Numbered from the stretch's first letter, positions 15,100-25,904 are shown. The stretch: 45,814 nucleotides of DNA from an uncultured Collinsella sp. (GCA_902494195.1 CABUSH010000017.1:1-45814), one strand, 5' to 3'. Notes: generated by a model from the letters alone, not told the origin. Program-made: numbers and translations.

Positions 15100-17400
15100 T
15101 TACTCGGCAGCGGCCTTGAACTTGTTGTAGTTGATCAGGCAGCCGGCCTTGACGATGGCACGCTCCTCTGCCGTCATGTCGGCAATGTAGAGCTCAATCT
15201 GCTCGACCGTGCCGTCGGCGCGCACCACGTAGGCGGCGATGCCCTTTAGGTCGCCATCGAGCGCGGCGCGGATACCCGGCACAAAGACGTAGTCGCCCAC
15301 CTCAAAGTTAGGCTCGGCCTCCATCTGGAAGGGCACCATGCCCCAGTTCATCACGTTGGAGCGATAGCGCTTGGTGGCGTACTCGTGGACGATGTTGGCC
15401 AGACCGCCAATTACGCGCTGGCAGCTCGCAGCCTGCTCGCGGGCAGAACCGTCACCGGGCTTCTTGGCATAGAGCATGGAGCCGTACTCGGTCGCCTTGG
15501 CATCTGCCGCGACGCCCGCGCCGGCCAGCGCCTCAAACACGCCCGCAAGCTCGACATCGAGTGCCGCCAGGTTGCCTGCGGCCTCGCCGGCAACGCGGCG
15601 CTTCTCCACGGCGTCGACCTCCTTGGAACGACCCACGTAGGCCGGGTCGCGACGGCTGAGCGTAAACTCGGCCAGGCCCAGCGGGTTGGAGCGGAAGGAA
15701 CTCGTCTCACCCGAGGGAATGAGCTCGTCAGTCGTGGTGACCGGGTCCATGATCTTGGAGCACACCTTGAGCAGGATATCGTCGCTGAGAGGTTCCATCG
15801 CGGGCCACGGCTTGATGTTGGGGCCTTCGACCAGCTCGTCGGCAGGCTCCGCCTTGCCAAAGCCCCAGTACACGCGCTTTTTGTACGGCGCGTCGTCAAA
15901 GGTGTACTCGCAGGCCTCGTCCCAAGTCTCCTCGGGCAGATCGGTCGCCGGCGTCAGGACGCCGCCGTTGGCAGCCGTCGCCGCAATGGAGCGAGCGTCC
16001 ATCAGGGCCACGGCGCTCAGCTGGCCATTGCCCGGCTTGGAACCCTCGCGGTTGGGGAAGTTGCGCGTGGTGTGGCGGATGGACAGGCCGTTGTTGGCGG
16101 GTGTGTCGCCGGCGCCGAAGCACGGGCCGCAGAATGCCGTGCGCACGATCGCGCCGGCCTCCATAAGGTCGTAGATATAGCCGCGGCGTGTAAGCTCGAG
16201 TGCCACGGGCTGGCTCGTGGGGTAGACCGACAGCGAGAACTCGCCGCAGCCGGTGTTGGCGCCCTTGAGCACGCGGGCGGCCTGAACCACGGAGTCGTAG
16301 TTACCGCCCGAGCAGCCGGCGATAACGCCCTGCTGCACGTGCAGCTTGCCGTCGACGATCTTGTCGAGCAGGCTAAAGTGCGTCTTGCCCTCGCCGATCT
16401 TGGCGGCCTCGAGCTCCACCTCATGCAGGATGTCCTCGAGGTTCTCGTTGAGCTCGTCAATCTCGAAGCCGTTGGAAGGATGGAACGGCAGGGCGATCAT
16501 GGACTTGATGCTCGACAGATCGACCTCGACGCAGCCGTCGTAGTAGGCAACATCGGCGGGCTTGAGCTCGCGGTAGTCGTCGCCGCGGCCGTGCATGGTC
16601 AGAAACGCGTGCGTGTCCTCGTCGGTGGCCCAGATGCTCGACAGGCAGGTGGTCTCGGTGGTCATGACATCGACGCCATTACGGTAGTCGGTCGTCATGC
16701 TCGCGATGCCGGGGCCCACAAACTCCATGACCTTGTTCTTGACGTAGCCCTTGGCAAAGACGGCGCGGATGATGGCGAGCGCCACGTCGTGCGGGCCGAC
16801 GCCGGGGCGCGGGGCGCCCGTGAGGTAGATGGCGACGACGCCGGGATAGGCGACGTCGTAGGTGTCACGCAGCAGCTGCTTTGCCAGCTCGCCGCCGCCC
16901 TCGCCCACGGCCATGGTGCCCAGGGCGCCGTAGCGGGTGTGCGAGTCGGAGCCCAAAATCATCTTGCCGCAACCGGCGAAGTTCTCACGCATAAAGGAAT
17001 GGATGACGGCGATGTGCGGCGGGACGAAGATGCCGCCGTACTTCTTGGCCGCGGAAAGGCCAAAGACGTGGTCGTCCTCGTTGATGGTGCCGCCCACGGC
17101 GCACAGCGAGTTATGGCAGTTGGTGAGCACGTAGGGCAGCGGGAACTGTTCCATGCCCGAGGCGCGCGCCGTCTGGATGATGCCAACAAAGGTGATGTCG
17201 TGGCTCGCCATGGCATCGAAGCGAATCTTGAGCGCCTCGGGATCTCCGGACGTATTGTGTGCCTGGAGGATCGAATACGCGATGGTGCCACGCTTGGCAT
17301 CCTCGGGTGTCTGCGTAATACCGTGCTCGGCAGCCTCGGCCGCAGGCACAATCTCGCTGCCGCCGCGCAGGTAGATGCCGTCCTCGTACAGCTTAACCAT
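15100..17400 (-). CDS. Aconitase-family hydratase (YbhJ/AcnA-like)
   Basis: A 766-aa [4Fe-4S] hydro-lyase of the aconitase superfamily. Cluster cysteines are visible in AGCSGGNYDS and CGPCFGAGDTPANN, and substrate-site stretches in GSDSHTRYGALGT and IRHTTRNFPNREGS. The C-terminal swivel domain is present (YRSNVMNWGMVPF, about 670-685). The sequence resembles the group annotated simply as 'hydratase' (E. coli YbhJ-like) as much as classic citrate-cycle aconitase, so aconitate as substrate is likely but unproven. The ATG at 17400 has GGGAG 5 nt upstream; an in-frame start 45 nt earlier lacks such a site. It stands alone, and its upstream gap carries the composite F/E element. Confidence 0.85.
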   Translation of the reverse strand: MVKLYEDGIYLRGGSEIVPAAEAAEHGITQTPEDAKRGTIAYSILQAHNTSGDPEALKIRFDAMASHDITFVGIIQTARASGMEQFPLPYVLTNCHNSLCAVGGTINEDDHVFGLSAAKKYGGIFVPPHIAVIHSFMRENFAGCGKMILGSDSHTRYGALGTMAVGEGGGELAKQLLRDTYDVAYPGVVAIYLTGAPRPGVGPHDVALAIIRAVFAKGYVKNKVMEFVGPGIASMTTDYRNGVDVMTTETTCLSSIWATDEDTHAFLTMHGRGDDYRELKPADVAYYDGCVEVDLSSIKSMIALPFHPSNGFEIDELNENLEDILHEVELEAAKIGEGKTHFSLLDKIVDGKLHVQQGVIAGCSGGNYDSVVQAARVLKGANTGCGEFSLSVYPTSQPVALELTRRGYIYDLMEAGAIVRTAFCGPCFGAGDTPANNGLSIRHTTRNFPNREGSKPGNGQLSAVALMDARSIAATAANGGVLTPATDLPEETWDEACEYTFDDAPYKKRVYWGFGKAEPADELVEGPNIKPWPAMEPLSDDILLKVCSKIMDPVTTTDELIPSGETSSFRSNPLGLAEFTLSRRDPAYVGRSKEVDAVEKRRVAGEAAGNLAALDVELAGVFEALAGAGVAADAKATEYGSMLYAKKPGDGSAREQAASCQRVIGGLANIVHEYATKRYRSNVMNWGMVPFQMEAEPNFEVGDYVFVPGIRAALDGDLKGIAAYVVRADGTVEQIELYIADMTAEERAIVKAGCLINYNKFKAAAE

Positions 17401-17558
17401 ACTGTCTCCCACTCTGCCCGAAAGGCTCGGGCGCATAGCATACATTCGTTCAATATCGTGCCATAGAACGGTTGCGAGTGGGTTGCGAATCTACACGTTC
17501 ACTTTATCTCGGTAAAGTAAAGGACGAGCCGGGCGAGGGCTGGCAGATTTAGTGCAAG

Positions 17559-17616
17559 GTAGTCATTGGGGACGTTCTTAAACGACTAGTCAAACAAGAA
17601 CGTCCCCAATGACTAC
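17559..17616. repeat. Family F palindrome, full copy
   Basis: GTAGTCATTGGGGACGTTCT plus one base pairs perfectly over 21 bp with 17596-17616 around a 16-nt loop holding GACTAGTC. It directly precedes the conserved leader of element E1. Confidence 0.95.
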
Positions 17617-17628
17617 CGCCGGAGCGAG

Positions 17629-17799
17629 GCAACGCCGCAGGTAGAGGACGGACAGCGAGCGACGTCCAGAGCGAACAAGTTGGCATGAAAAAGGCGAGGC
17701 ATAGACCTTCTGGTCATGCCTTGCCTTTTGAATGACAAATTGTCGCTCTGGGCGGCACGCAGCGTCGAGCCGTTACGCCGTTCGGCAGAACGGCGTAAC
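17629..17799. repeat. Element E1: nested-hairpin 3'-flank element
   Basis: A leader (GCAACGCCGCAGGTAGAGGA, then CGGACAGCGA) is followed by an outer helix (17661-17685 with 17733-17756). The inner hairpin has loop TTCT (17708-17711) and arms GCGAGGCATAGACC / GGTCATGCCTTGC; on the minus strand it reads as a terminator ending in TTTTT. A perfect 12-bp stem (17772-17783 with 17788-17799) ends exactly at the hspR stop codon. Element E2 at 37619 has the same plan. Confidence 0.85.
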
Positions 17800-18216
17800 C
17801 TAGAGATCCCCGCCTGCGCCCAAAAGTTTGCGCATGACCTGTTCGGGGTTAACCGAGCCGTCGCGCGGGGCCAGGGCGGTGATCTTCTTCTGCATCTTGT
17901 ACTCGTGCAGCTCGTCCTCGAGCTGGCGCACGCGGGCACGGAGCTTTTCGTTCTCGCGCTCGCGCTCCTCAGCACGCTCCTTCATATCAAGAATACGCAC
18001 CACGCCGGCAAGGTTGATGCCCTCGTCGGTCAGCTGGTTGATGAGCTCCAAGCGCTCGATATCGGCACGCGAATACAGACGCGTGTTGCCGCCCGAGCGC
18101 TGGGGGTTCACCAGGCCCTTGGACTCGTAGACGCGCAGAGTCTGCGGATGCATACCGGTCAGCTCGGCCGCCACGCTAATCATGTACAGCGGTTTGTTCC
18201 TATTGTCCTCGGCCAT
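17800..18216 (-). CDS. hspR: Heat-shock repressor HspR (MerR family)
   Basis: HspR represses the dnaK operon and clpB in actinobacteria, with DnaK as co-repressor. The 138-aa product has a MerR-type helix-turn-helix (about 10-80: YMISVAAELTGMHPQTLRVY, then the wing NTRLYSRADIERLELI) and a basic/acidic coiled coil (about 85-115). Its tail (QVMRKLLGAGGDL) is of the kind seen in other HspR proteins. It is the last gene of dnaK-grpE-dnaJ-hspR, 72 nt after dnaJ, which allows autoregulation. The likely operators are the shared motifs at 11832 and 22208. The stop codon is directly followed by the 12-bp stem of element E1. Confidence 0.95.
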   Translation of the reverse strand: MAEDNRNKPLYMISVAAELTGMHPQTLRVYESKGLVNPQRSGGNTRLYSRADIERLELINQLTDEGINLAGVVRILDMKERAEERERENEKLRARVRQLEDELHEYKMQKKITALAPRDGSVNPEQVMRKLLGAGGDL

Positions 18217-18288
18217 GCTACCTGACCCCTTTCCGTCTCGTTATCGTCCATCATAAGCCCGCGGGCGTGGGCGTGCGCCGCGACCGCC

Positions 18289-19254
18289 CTAGTACGTCGC
18301 CTTGTAACGGTTGACCTTCTCGCGGTAGTCGCGCGTGTCGGCCTCGCGCAGCTTGGTCATGGCATCGCGCTCGTCATCAGACAGGTTCGTGGGAACCTGC
18401 ACCTTGATCTCGACAAGCAGCGCACCGGTGCGCCCGCGATGCTTAACGTCGGGCGCGCCCATCTCCTTAAAGCGGAACTTCTTGCCCGTCTGGGTACCCG
18501 CGGGCACCTTCAGACGAACCGTCGCACCACCGGGCGTCGGCACGTCCACCGTGCAGCCGAGCGCCGCCTCGAAGACCGAGACCGGTACCTCCATGGTCAC
18601 GTCGGCACCTTTGCGCTTAAACAGCGGGTGCTCCTCCACATGCGTGGTCACGACCAGGTCGCCGCGCTCGCCACCCGCAACGCCGTACTCGCCGCGACGC
18701 TTGTAGCGTAGCTTGCCGCCGTCGACCGCGCCCGCGGGGACCGAGACCGTAATGGTCTGCTGCTCGCCCGTCGAGGGAATGCGGTAAGTGACCTTGTGCG
18801 TCACGCCGCGGAACGCGTCCTCAGCCGTCACATCGACGGTCAGCGACAGGTCGCCGCCCTTGCGAGCGCGGCTGCGACCCGCGCCGGCACCGGCAGCGCC
18901 CGCAGCCCCGGCAAAGCCCGAGCCCCAATCGCTGCCCCAGGCGCCGTTGCCGCTAAAGATGCTGTCGAAGATGTCGCCCCAGCCGCTGGCGCCCGCGCCG
19001 GCACCGTAGCCGCCGCCATACGCGCCGCCTGCGCCCGGCATGCCGCCAAACATGAGCATCTGGTCGTACTCTTTGCGCTTCTTCTCGTCCGAAAGCGTTT
19101 CGTAGGCCTCGCTGATCTCCTTAAACTTGGCCTCGTCGCCGCCGGCATCGGGGTGATATTTTTGCGCGAGCTTGCGAAACGCGCTCTTGATCTCTTTATC
19201 GGAGGCGCTCTTGGATACGCCCAGGATGTCATAGAAGGTTTTGCCTGCAGCCAT
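18289..19254 (-). CDS. dnaJ: DnaJ-type co-chaperone without zinc finger
   Basis: A J-domain protein that stimulates DnaK ATP hydrolysis and hands it clients. The J-domain covers about 5-70, with the catalytic HPD in KYHPDAGGDE. A Gly/Ala/Ser-rich linker (about 74-130) follows, then the two beta-rich substrate-binding domains (about 135-305). The CxxCxGxG zinc repeats are absent, so this is a type II (CbpA/DnaJ2-like) protein of 321 aa and the only J-protein in the window. The start has AGGAG 5 nt upstream. A strong hairpin lies in the 107-nt gap after grpE. Confidence 0.93.
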   Translation of the reverse strand: MAAGKTFYDILGVSKSASDKEIKSAFRKLAQKYHPDAGGDEAKFKEISEAYETLSDEKKRKEYDQMLMFGGMPGAGGAYGGGYGAGAGASGWGDIFDSIFSGNGAWGSDWGSGFAGAAGAAGAGAGRSRARKGGDLSLTVDVTAEDAFRGVTHKVTYRIPSTGEQQTITVSVPAGAVDGGKLRYKRRGEYGVAGGERGDLVVTTHVEEHPLFKRKGADVTMEVPVSVFEAALGCTVDVPTPGGATVRLKVPAGTQTGKKFRFKEMGAPDVKHRGRTGALLVEIKVQVPTNLSDDERDAMTKLREADTRDYREKVNRYKATY

Positions 19255-19325
19255 CGTAGCTCCTCTCCTGTTTCATCCGCCGCCCAGCGGGCGGCGGCTC
19301 ATGCTTTCATATGGCACTAGGCCAG

Positions 19326-19358
19326 AAAGGGCCCCGGGTGTTGCCCCGGGGCCCTTCT
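19326..19358 (-). terminator. Strong hairpin between grpE and dnaJ
   Basis: On the minus strand AGGGCCCCGGG pairs with CCCGGGGCCCT around GCAACA, followed by TTCTGG. It may lower dnaJ-hspR expression relative to dnaK-grpE, or protect the upstream mRNA. Confidence 0.7.
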
Positions 19359-19361
19359 CAA

Positions 19362-20204
19362 TTACTCCTCGGTGCTCTCGGCCGTATCGGCCGCAGCATC
19401 CTCGGGCGCCGCGTCGGGCTCCGGTGCGGGGCGCTTCTCGCCACCGTAGGTCACCGTCACCATCGCGGAACGCAGGATGCGGTCCGCCATGCGGTAGCCC
19501 TTCTGGTACACGTCGTTGACGGTCTCGTCGTACTGCGACGCGTCCTCGACGCGACCCACGGCCTGGTGCTCGAGCGGATCGAACGCCTCGCCCTTGGGGT
19601 CGATGGGCTCAACGCCCTCGTGCGCAAACACATCGAGCAGCTTGGCATGCACCGCGTCGACGCCGTCGACGAACTGCTTAAAGTCGTCGGCAAGCTCCTG
19701 GCTGCGGGCATGGTCGATCGCACGCTCGATATCGTCGACCACCGGCAGCAGCGCGGTGACGAGCTTCTCGGTCGCGCGCTCGCGCTCGGCGATACGCTCA
19801 TTGGCGGTGCGGCGACGGAAGTTCTCCCAGTCGGCCTGAAGACGGGCGGTACGCTCAGTGGCGTCCTTTGCCTTGTCCTCGGCGGCCTTCTGAGCCTCTG
19901 CCGCAGCATCGAGCTCATTGCGCACGTCGGCGAGCTCCTTTTGGGCCTGCTCGAACTTGAGCTTAAAGTCGTTGTCGGCGGCTTCCTCACCGGCGCGGAT
20001 AGCGGCTTCCACCATCTCGTCCTCGGTCATCGTCGCCTCCTTGTTGGAATCCTCTACCTGGTTCTCGGCAGCCTCGGCGGCCGGGGCCTCGTTGGCCTCG
20101 GTATCGTCGACGGCCTCTACGGGAATCTTCACGTCCTTCTCCTCAGAGTCAACGGGGGCGGCGCCAGCGGCGGCCGCCTCCGTGCGAGCTTTACGGGCGG
20201 ACAT
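19362..20204 (-). CDS. grpE: Nucleotide exchange factor GrpE
   Basis: GrpE releases ADP from DnaK. The 280-aa product is longer than the usual 170-220 aa, owing to a disordered Ala/Glu-rich head (about 1-70) and an acidic, Pro-rich tail (about 255-280). The core has the long dimer helix (about 75-140, including LQADWENFRRRTANERIAE) and the beta-domain with the family signature ending in VYQKGYRMADRILRSAMVTV. It starts 2 nt after the dnaK stop, with its ribosome site inside dnaK, so the two are translationally linked. Confidence 0.95.
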   Translation of the reverse strand: MSARKARTEAAAAGAAPVDSEEKDVKIPVEAVDDTEANEAPAAEAAENQVEDSNKEATMTEDEMVEAAIRAGEEAADNDFKLKFEQAQKELADVRNELDAAAEAQKAAEDKAKDATERTARLQADWENFRRRTANERIAERERATEKLVTALLPVVDDIERAIDHARSQELADDFKQFVDGVDAVHAKLLDVFAHEGVEPIDPKGEAFDPLEHQAVGRVEDASQYDETVNDVYQKGYRMADRILRSAMVTVTYGGEKRPAPEPDAAPEDAAADTAESTEE

Positions 20205-20206
20205 GA

Positions 20207-22099
<1,893 letters not shown>

Positions 22100-22207
22100 T
22101 AGAAATTCCCTCTCTCTTTTGCGTTCGCGCCGCCTCGACGATCTGTCGCGCGGCGCTTCGGCTTGTCTTTCAGGATGTAGTGTATCCCCTTATGGGCCGG
22201 AATATAC

Positions 22208-22234
22208 AAAATCTAAGTCAATTCATATAAGATT
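22208..22234 (-). promoter_or_regulatory. Candidate HspR operator (HAIR-like) at dnaK
   Basis: AAATCTAAGTC-N5-ATATAAGATTT, identical to the clpB copy outside the spacer. On the coding strand it is followed by a TATATT -10-like box. It lies about 110 nt upstream of the dnaK start, as expected for HspR control. Confidence 0.7.
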
Positions 22235-22393
22235 TCTTATTGCTGAGAGTTTAGGTTCTTAAATGCGCAGGTAGATGCGCTGAATGAGTTCTCGGCACAT
22301 CTATTGAGATCTATGTAGAGATGGCTGAGGTTTGGGTCCGAGGGTGCCTGGGGCTGCCTTACGGAAAGCTCGTCCCGGTTTAAGCGTGGATTC

Positions 22394-22444
22394 CGGGTCG
22401 CAGTTTCCGCTGGCGGGCCCAACCGGAAACTGCGACCCGTTTTT
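22394..22444. repeat. Family D palindrome, copy 1
   Basis: CGGGTCGCAGTTTCCG (22394-22409) pairs perfectly with CGGAAACTGCGACCCG (22424-22439) and is followed by TTTTT. A half-copy of the variant core (GGGATGCTCTTTCCG) follows at 22457-22471. It lies between divergent genes, so a terminator role is not obvious. Confidence 0.85.
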
Positions 22445-22694
22445 CGGCCAAATAACGGGATGCTCTTTCCGCAGGCGCGCTCAATAGCTCACTATTTCAA
22501 GTCACCTTTAGCTAACATTTGCGCAGCTCAACGGCCCCACCTGCGTGTTTTTTAGTAAACCTTGGCATACTCGGCGAACGGTATGAAGATGCCGGCCAGA
22601 GGGTATTGCAAACGGTCGCTCCCGTGGTATGTTTTTGCCCGAATCAAACCGGCGTGCATCGTCTGTAGCGTCGGTCAACAGAGAGGAAACTACC

Positions 22695-22880
22695 ATGGCT
22701 CATCCCGTAATTGATGCCGACGAGTGCATCGCTTGTGGCGTTTGCGTCGACTCCTGCCCCGCTGGCGTTCTGGAGCTCCAGGACGTCGCTACCGTCGCTG
22801 ACGAGGACTCCTGCGTCGCTTGTGGCGCCTGCCAGGACGCTTGCCCCGCTGGCGCGATCACCGAGATCGTCGAGGAGTAA
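22695..22880 (+). CDS. 2[4Fe-4S] ferredoxin
   Basis: A 61-aa cytoplasmic electron carrier of the clostridial type. Two cluster motifs, CIACGVCVDSCP (11-22) and CVACGACQDACP (40-51), ligate one [4Fe-4S] each. The short acidic linker and tail (EIVEE) are usual for the family. The ATG at 22695 has GAGGAA 6-7 nt upstream. It is monocistronic, with its own terminator. Likely partners include the Fe-S flavoprotein at 686 or a hydrogenase served by the hyp genes; this is inference. Confidence 0.97.
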   Translation: MAHPVIDADECIACGVCVDSCPAGVLELQDVATVADEDSCVACGACQDACPAGAITEIVEE

Positions 22881-22923
22881 CAACTCCCCCACTTGCACAC
22901 TCAAAAGTACACCGTGCACAGAA

Positions 22924-22962
22924 AAGGAGGCCTCCGCATCGCCGCGGAGGCCTCCTTTTTGT
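22924..22962 (+). terminator. Terminator of the ferredoxin gene
   Basis: AAGGAGGCCTCCGC pairs with GCGGAGGCCTCCTT around ATCGCC, followed by TTTG. A textbook intrinsic terminator. Confidence 0.95.
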
Positions 22963-22980
22963 GCGGATAACTAATTTGGC

Positions 22981-23107
22981 ACCGTCGCAGGTTGAGCCCA
23001 CGTCAGCGAAAACGTCCCTAAGCGAGCAAGGTGACGTGAAAGAGGAGGGAAGCGTACTTTGGGTACGCGACCGACGATTGAACGTCAGATTGCCGCTTAG
23101 GGGCGTT
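22981..23107. repeat. Element E3: partial copy of the nested-hairpin element
   Basis: A diverged leader (CGTCGCAGGTTGAGCC) is followed by an outer helix of about 30 bp (23011-23040 with 23078-23107) and an inner GCGTAC-TTTGG-GTACGC hairpin. The GTTACGC stem seen at the stop codon in E1 and E2 is missing. It lies 11 nt past the niaR stop. Confidence 0.8.
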
Positions 23108-23118
23108 TGCAGCGTCAG

Positions 23119-23664
23119 CTACGATAGATCGTCCTCGTAGGGCATTAGGTCCGCCAAGTAGCCTTTCTCCTTGAGCATCGCCTCGATCTCGTCGAGGGTC
23201 TGCTCGTCCTCCGCCGCGATGCGATGGAAGTGGTAACCGCTCGTCACCGTTAGTAGTGGAAAGCTCTTGCCGCTCTCGATATCGCGCAGATAGCGCTCGA
23301 CATCGCGGCGGTTGCGGATGTCCAGGTCGGCCGTGATCTTGCCGTACACACGATGGTTGACGATCACGTTGAGCACGGCGCCACCCGCGTCGACGATACT
23401 CGTAAGCTCATCGCCCGCCTGCTCCACGCTGTGGCGAACCTTAACAAGACGTGTGGGCACGGCGGGGCTACTCGCGGCTTCCTGCAGCACGTAGCCGCGG
23501 TTGGTCGCCACGATATCGTGCCCATCGGCGCGCAGCAGGGCGATGTCCTGCACCACGATCTGGCGGCTCACACCAACCTCGCGGGCAAGCGCGCTGCCCG
23601 ATACGGGCCCCTTGGCCCCCTCGAGCACGGCCATGATGGCACGGCGACGCTCGCGGGCGTTCAT
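23119..23664 (-). CDS. niaR: NiaR-type repressor of NAD synthesis
   Basis: A 181-aa regulator with an N-terminal winged helix of the HTH_11 class (about 5-60: GSALAREVGVSRQIVVQDIA) and a C-terminal 3H domain. The three conserved histidines are in VRHSVEQ, NHRVYG and YHFHRI. NiaR represses NAD synthesis and salvage genes when niacin binds. It is the last gene of nadABC-niaR and its ATG overlaps the nadC stop by one base (TAATG), so it is translationally coupled. The palindrome at 27028-27071 is its likely operator. Confidence 0.9.
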   Translation of the reverse strand: MNARERRRAIMAVLEGAKGPVSGSALAREVGVSRQIVVQDIALLRADGHDIVATNRGYVLQEAASSPAVPTRLVKVRHSVEQAGDELTSIVDAGGAVLNVIVNHRVYGKITADLDIRNRRDVERYLRDIESGKSFPLLTVTSGYHFHRIAAEDEQTLDEIEAMLKEKGYLADLMPYEDDLS

Positions 23665-24524
23665 TATTTACCGTCCAGCAGACGCAGGTGTTTAAGCGAG
23701 AGGTCGAGGATCGGCGCGGAGTGCGTCAGGGCGCCCGAGCTAATAAAGTCAACGCCCAGGTCGGCAAGCGCGCGGATATTGCTGGCATCCACGTTGCCCG
23801 AACACTCGGTCTTGGCACGGCCGGCGATAAGTTCAATCGCGGCAGCCATATCGTCGTGGGTCATGTTGTCGAACATGATGATGTCGGCGCCGGCCTCCAT
23901 GGCCTCGCGCACCATGTCCAGGTTCTCGCACTCGATCTCGACCGTCGTGGTAAACGATGCATGGGCGCGCGCCATCTCAATCGCACGCGTCACGCCACCG
24001 GCGGCATCGATGTGGTTGTCCTTGAGCATGACGGCCGTCGACAGGTTGTAGCGGTGGTTGCTGCCGCCGCCAATCTCAACCGCCGCCTTCTCAAACACGC
24101 GCATGCCCGGCGTGGTCTTGCGCGTGTCGACGAGCACGGTCTTGGTTCCCTCGAGCGCCGCGGCCATGCTGTGTGTATAGGTAGCGATGCCGCTCATGCG
24201 CTGCAGGTAGTTGAGCGCCACGCGCTCGCCCGAAAGCAACACGCGCGCGTCGCCGCGCACCTGGCCCACGTGATCGCCGGCATGCACCTCGTCGCCATCC
24301 GAGACATCAAACAGCACCGAGCTCTGCGAATCCAGCAGCTCAAAGGTGCGGGCAAACACATCCAAGCCGGCGATGATGCCGTCGGCCTTGGCGATAAGCT
24401 CCACCGTGGCGGGACGCGCCGTGGGGCACACGCTCGCCGTGCTCACGTCCTCAAACGTGATGTCCTCGCGCAGGGCCTGCAGAATCAGATCATCGACGAC
24501 GAGCTTCATGGTAATGGGATTCAT
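23664..24524 (-). CDS. nadC: Quinolinate phosphoribosyltransferase
   Basis: It converts quinolinate and PRPP to nicotinate mononucleotide, CO2 and pyrophosphate, the step after NadA. The 286-aa product has the family's N-terminal barrel-lid part and the active-site strings ERVALNYLQRMSGIAT, DTRKTTPGMR, GGGSNHRYNL and LKDNHI, with VEIECENLD and MFDNM further along. It lies 3 nt after the nadB stop, and its ribosome site overlaps that stop codon. Confidence 0.98.
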   Translation of the reverse strand: MNPITMKLVVDDLILQALREDITFEDVSTASVCPTARPATVELIAKADGIIAGLDVFARTFELLDSQSSVLFDVSDGDEVHAGDHVGQVRGDARVLLSGERVALNYLQRMSGIATYTHSMAAALEGTKTVLVDTRKTTPGMRVFEKAAVEIGGGSNHRYNLSTAVMLKDNHIDAAGGVTRAIEMARAHASFTTTVEIECENLDMVREAMEAGADIIMFDNMTHDDMAAAIELIAGRAKTECSGNVDASNIRALADLGVDFISSGALTHSAPILDLSLKHLRLLDGK

Positions 24525-24527
24525 GGT

Positions 24528-25904
24528 CTACTCCTCCACGGCCTGCGTGCCGGCGGCACGGGCCAAATCATCGATTGCCAGAGGGTCGGCGCCCAGGGCG
24601 CGATGACGGCCATCGAGCGCGGGATCGCCCGCCTGCTCCACTGCGAGCGACTCGCCGGTGCGCATGTACCACGCGGCGCGACGACCCCAGACCAGCGCCT
24701 CGAGCAGGCTGTTGGAAGCCAGGCGATTCTTGCCGTGAACGCCGTTGCAGGCCGTCTCGCCCGCGGCGTAGAGCTCGGGCATCGAGGTGCGGCCGTCCTT
24801 GTCGACCCACACGCCGCCCATAAAGTAGTGCTGCGTCGGCGTAACGGGAATGGGCTCGTCCAAGATGTCGCGGCCGTCCTCCAGGCAGCGCGCGCGAATG
24901 TTGGCAAAGTGCCCGGTCACCACGTCGCGCTCGACGGGGGCAAAGCTCAGCCACTCGTGCTCGGTGCCGTCCTGCTTCATCTGCTCGCGAATAGCGGCGG
25001 CGACCACATCGCGCGGCTGGAGCTCATCGGTAAAGCGCTCGCCGGCGGCGTTAAGCAAAATCGCGCCCTCGCCGCGGCAGCTCTCGCTGATCAGGAAGGT
25101 GCGGCCCGGCTGCGGCGAGAACAGCCCCGTGGGGTGAATCTGCACGTAGTCCAGGTGCTCCATCTTAATACCATGCTCCTGAGCAATGTAGCAGGCATCG
25201 CCCGTGAGCTGCGGGTAGTTGGTCGAATGGTCGTATACGCCGCCGATGCCGCCCGTTGCCCACAGCGTGTGGCGGGCATGGATCTTAAACGGCTCGCCGG
25301 CATGCGCGCCCTCGGCGGCATTTACCAGCTCGTCGGCGGGACGAACCGAGTTGTTCTCGTCCACGGGAACGGCGACGATACCGGTGCACACCGTGGCGCC
25401 GTCACGCTCGCCCGTCAGGATGTCGGTCATGGCCACGTGCTCCAAAATCTGCACGTTGTCCAGCTTGCGAACGGCCTGGAGCAGTTTGGTCGTGATCTCC
25501 TTGCCCGTAATGTCGGCATGGAAGGCAATGCGCGGACGGCTGTGCGCGCCCTCGCGGGTAAAGTCGAGGCTGCCGTCGGCCTTGCGCTCAAAATCCACGC
25601 CCATCGCTAGCAGGTCGTTGATGACCGAACGGCTCGAGCGGATCATGATGTCGACGCTCTCGCGGCGGTTCTCGTAGTGACCGGCGTGCATGGTGTCCTC
25701 AAAGAAGGCATCATAGTCCGAGCCCTCGGGCAGCACGCAGATGCCGCCCTGCGCGAGCATCGAATCGCACTCATCGACCGCGCCCTTGGAGAGCATGATC
25801 ACGCGCGTGCTCGTCGGCAGATTGAGGGCCGCGTACAGACCCGCCACGCCGCAGCCGGCAATGACGACGTCGCACTCCATATCGGGGTATTGCTTGGTTT
25901 CCAC
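24528..25904 (-). CDS. nadB: L-aspartate oxidase
   Basis: The flavoenzyme oxidises aspartate to iminoaspartate, which NadA then uses. The 458-aa product has an N-terminal FAD site (VVIAGCGVAGLYAALNLP, about 12-29), the succinate dehydrogenase/fumarate reductase-like signature (HPTGLFSPQPGRTFLISESC) and the C-terminal FAD motif AGETACNGVHGKNRLASNSL. It is shorter than E. coli NadB (540 aa) because much of the C-terminal helical domain is reduced. The GTG at 25904 is chosen for the GAGAGG site 6 nt upstream; a start 45 nt earlier is possible. nadA ends 56 nt upstream. Confidence 0.95.
   Translation of the reverse strand: METKQYPDMECDVVIAGCGVAGLYAALNLPTSTRVIMLSKGAVDECDSMLAQGGICVLPEGSDYDAFFEDTMHAGHYENRRESVDIMIRSSRSVINDLLAMGVDFERKADGSLDFTREGAHSRPRIAFHADITGKEITTKLLQAVRKLDNVQILEHVAMTDILTGERDGATVCTGIVAVPVDENNSVRPADELVNAAEGAHAGEPFKIHARHTLWATGGIGGVYDHSTNYPQLTGDACYIAQEHGIKMEHLDYVQIHPTGLFSPQPGRTFLISESCRGEGAILLNAAGERFTDELQPRDVVAAAIREQMKQDGTEHEWLSFAPVERDVVTGHFANIRARCLEDGRDILDEPIPVTPTQHYFMGGVWVDKDGRTSMPELYAAGETACNGVHGKNRLASNSLLEALVWGRRAAWYMRTGESLAVEQAGDPALDGRHRALGADPLAIDDLARAAGTQAVEE

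Larger units (their letters stand above)
17401..17799. other. 399-bp gene-free stretch
   Basis: The hydratase promoter side occupies about 17401-17555. Family F and element E1 fill the rest up to the hspR stop codon. No gene is visible. Confidence 0.7.
22100..22694. other. 595-bp divergent intergenic region
   Basis: The dnaK promoter and operator (to about 22240) are followed by an unassigned stretch, the family D hairpin (22394-22439), then about 220 bp leading to the ferredoxin start. I see no gene in it. Confidence 0.65.

Noticed and set aside
15385..17466. Long open frame antisense to the hydratase
   Set aside because: Same reason: opposite a well-supported enzyme, with no motifs or ribosome site.
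17620..17799. Integron attC site for element E1
   Set aside because: Like attC it is a long imperfect hairpin at a gene end, but I see no paired RYYYAAC/GTTRRRY core and no integrase.
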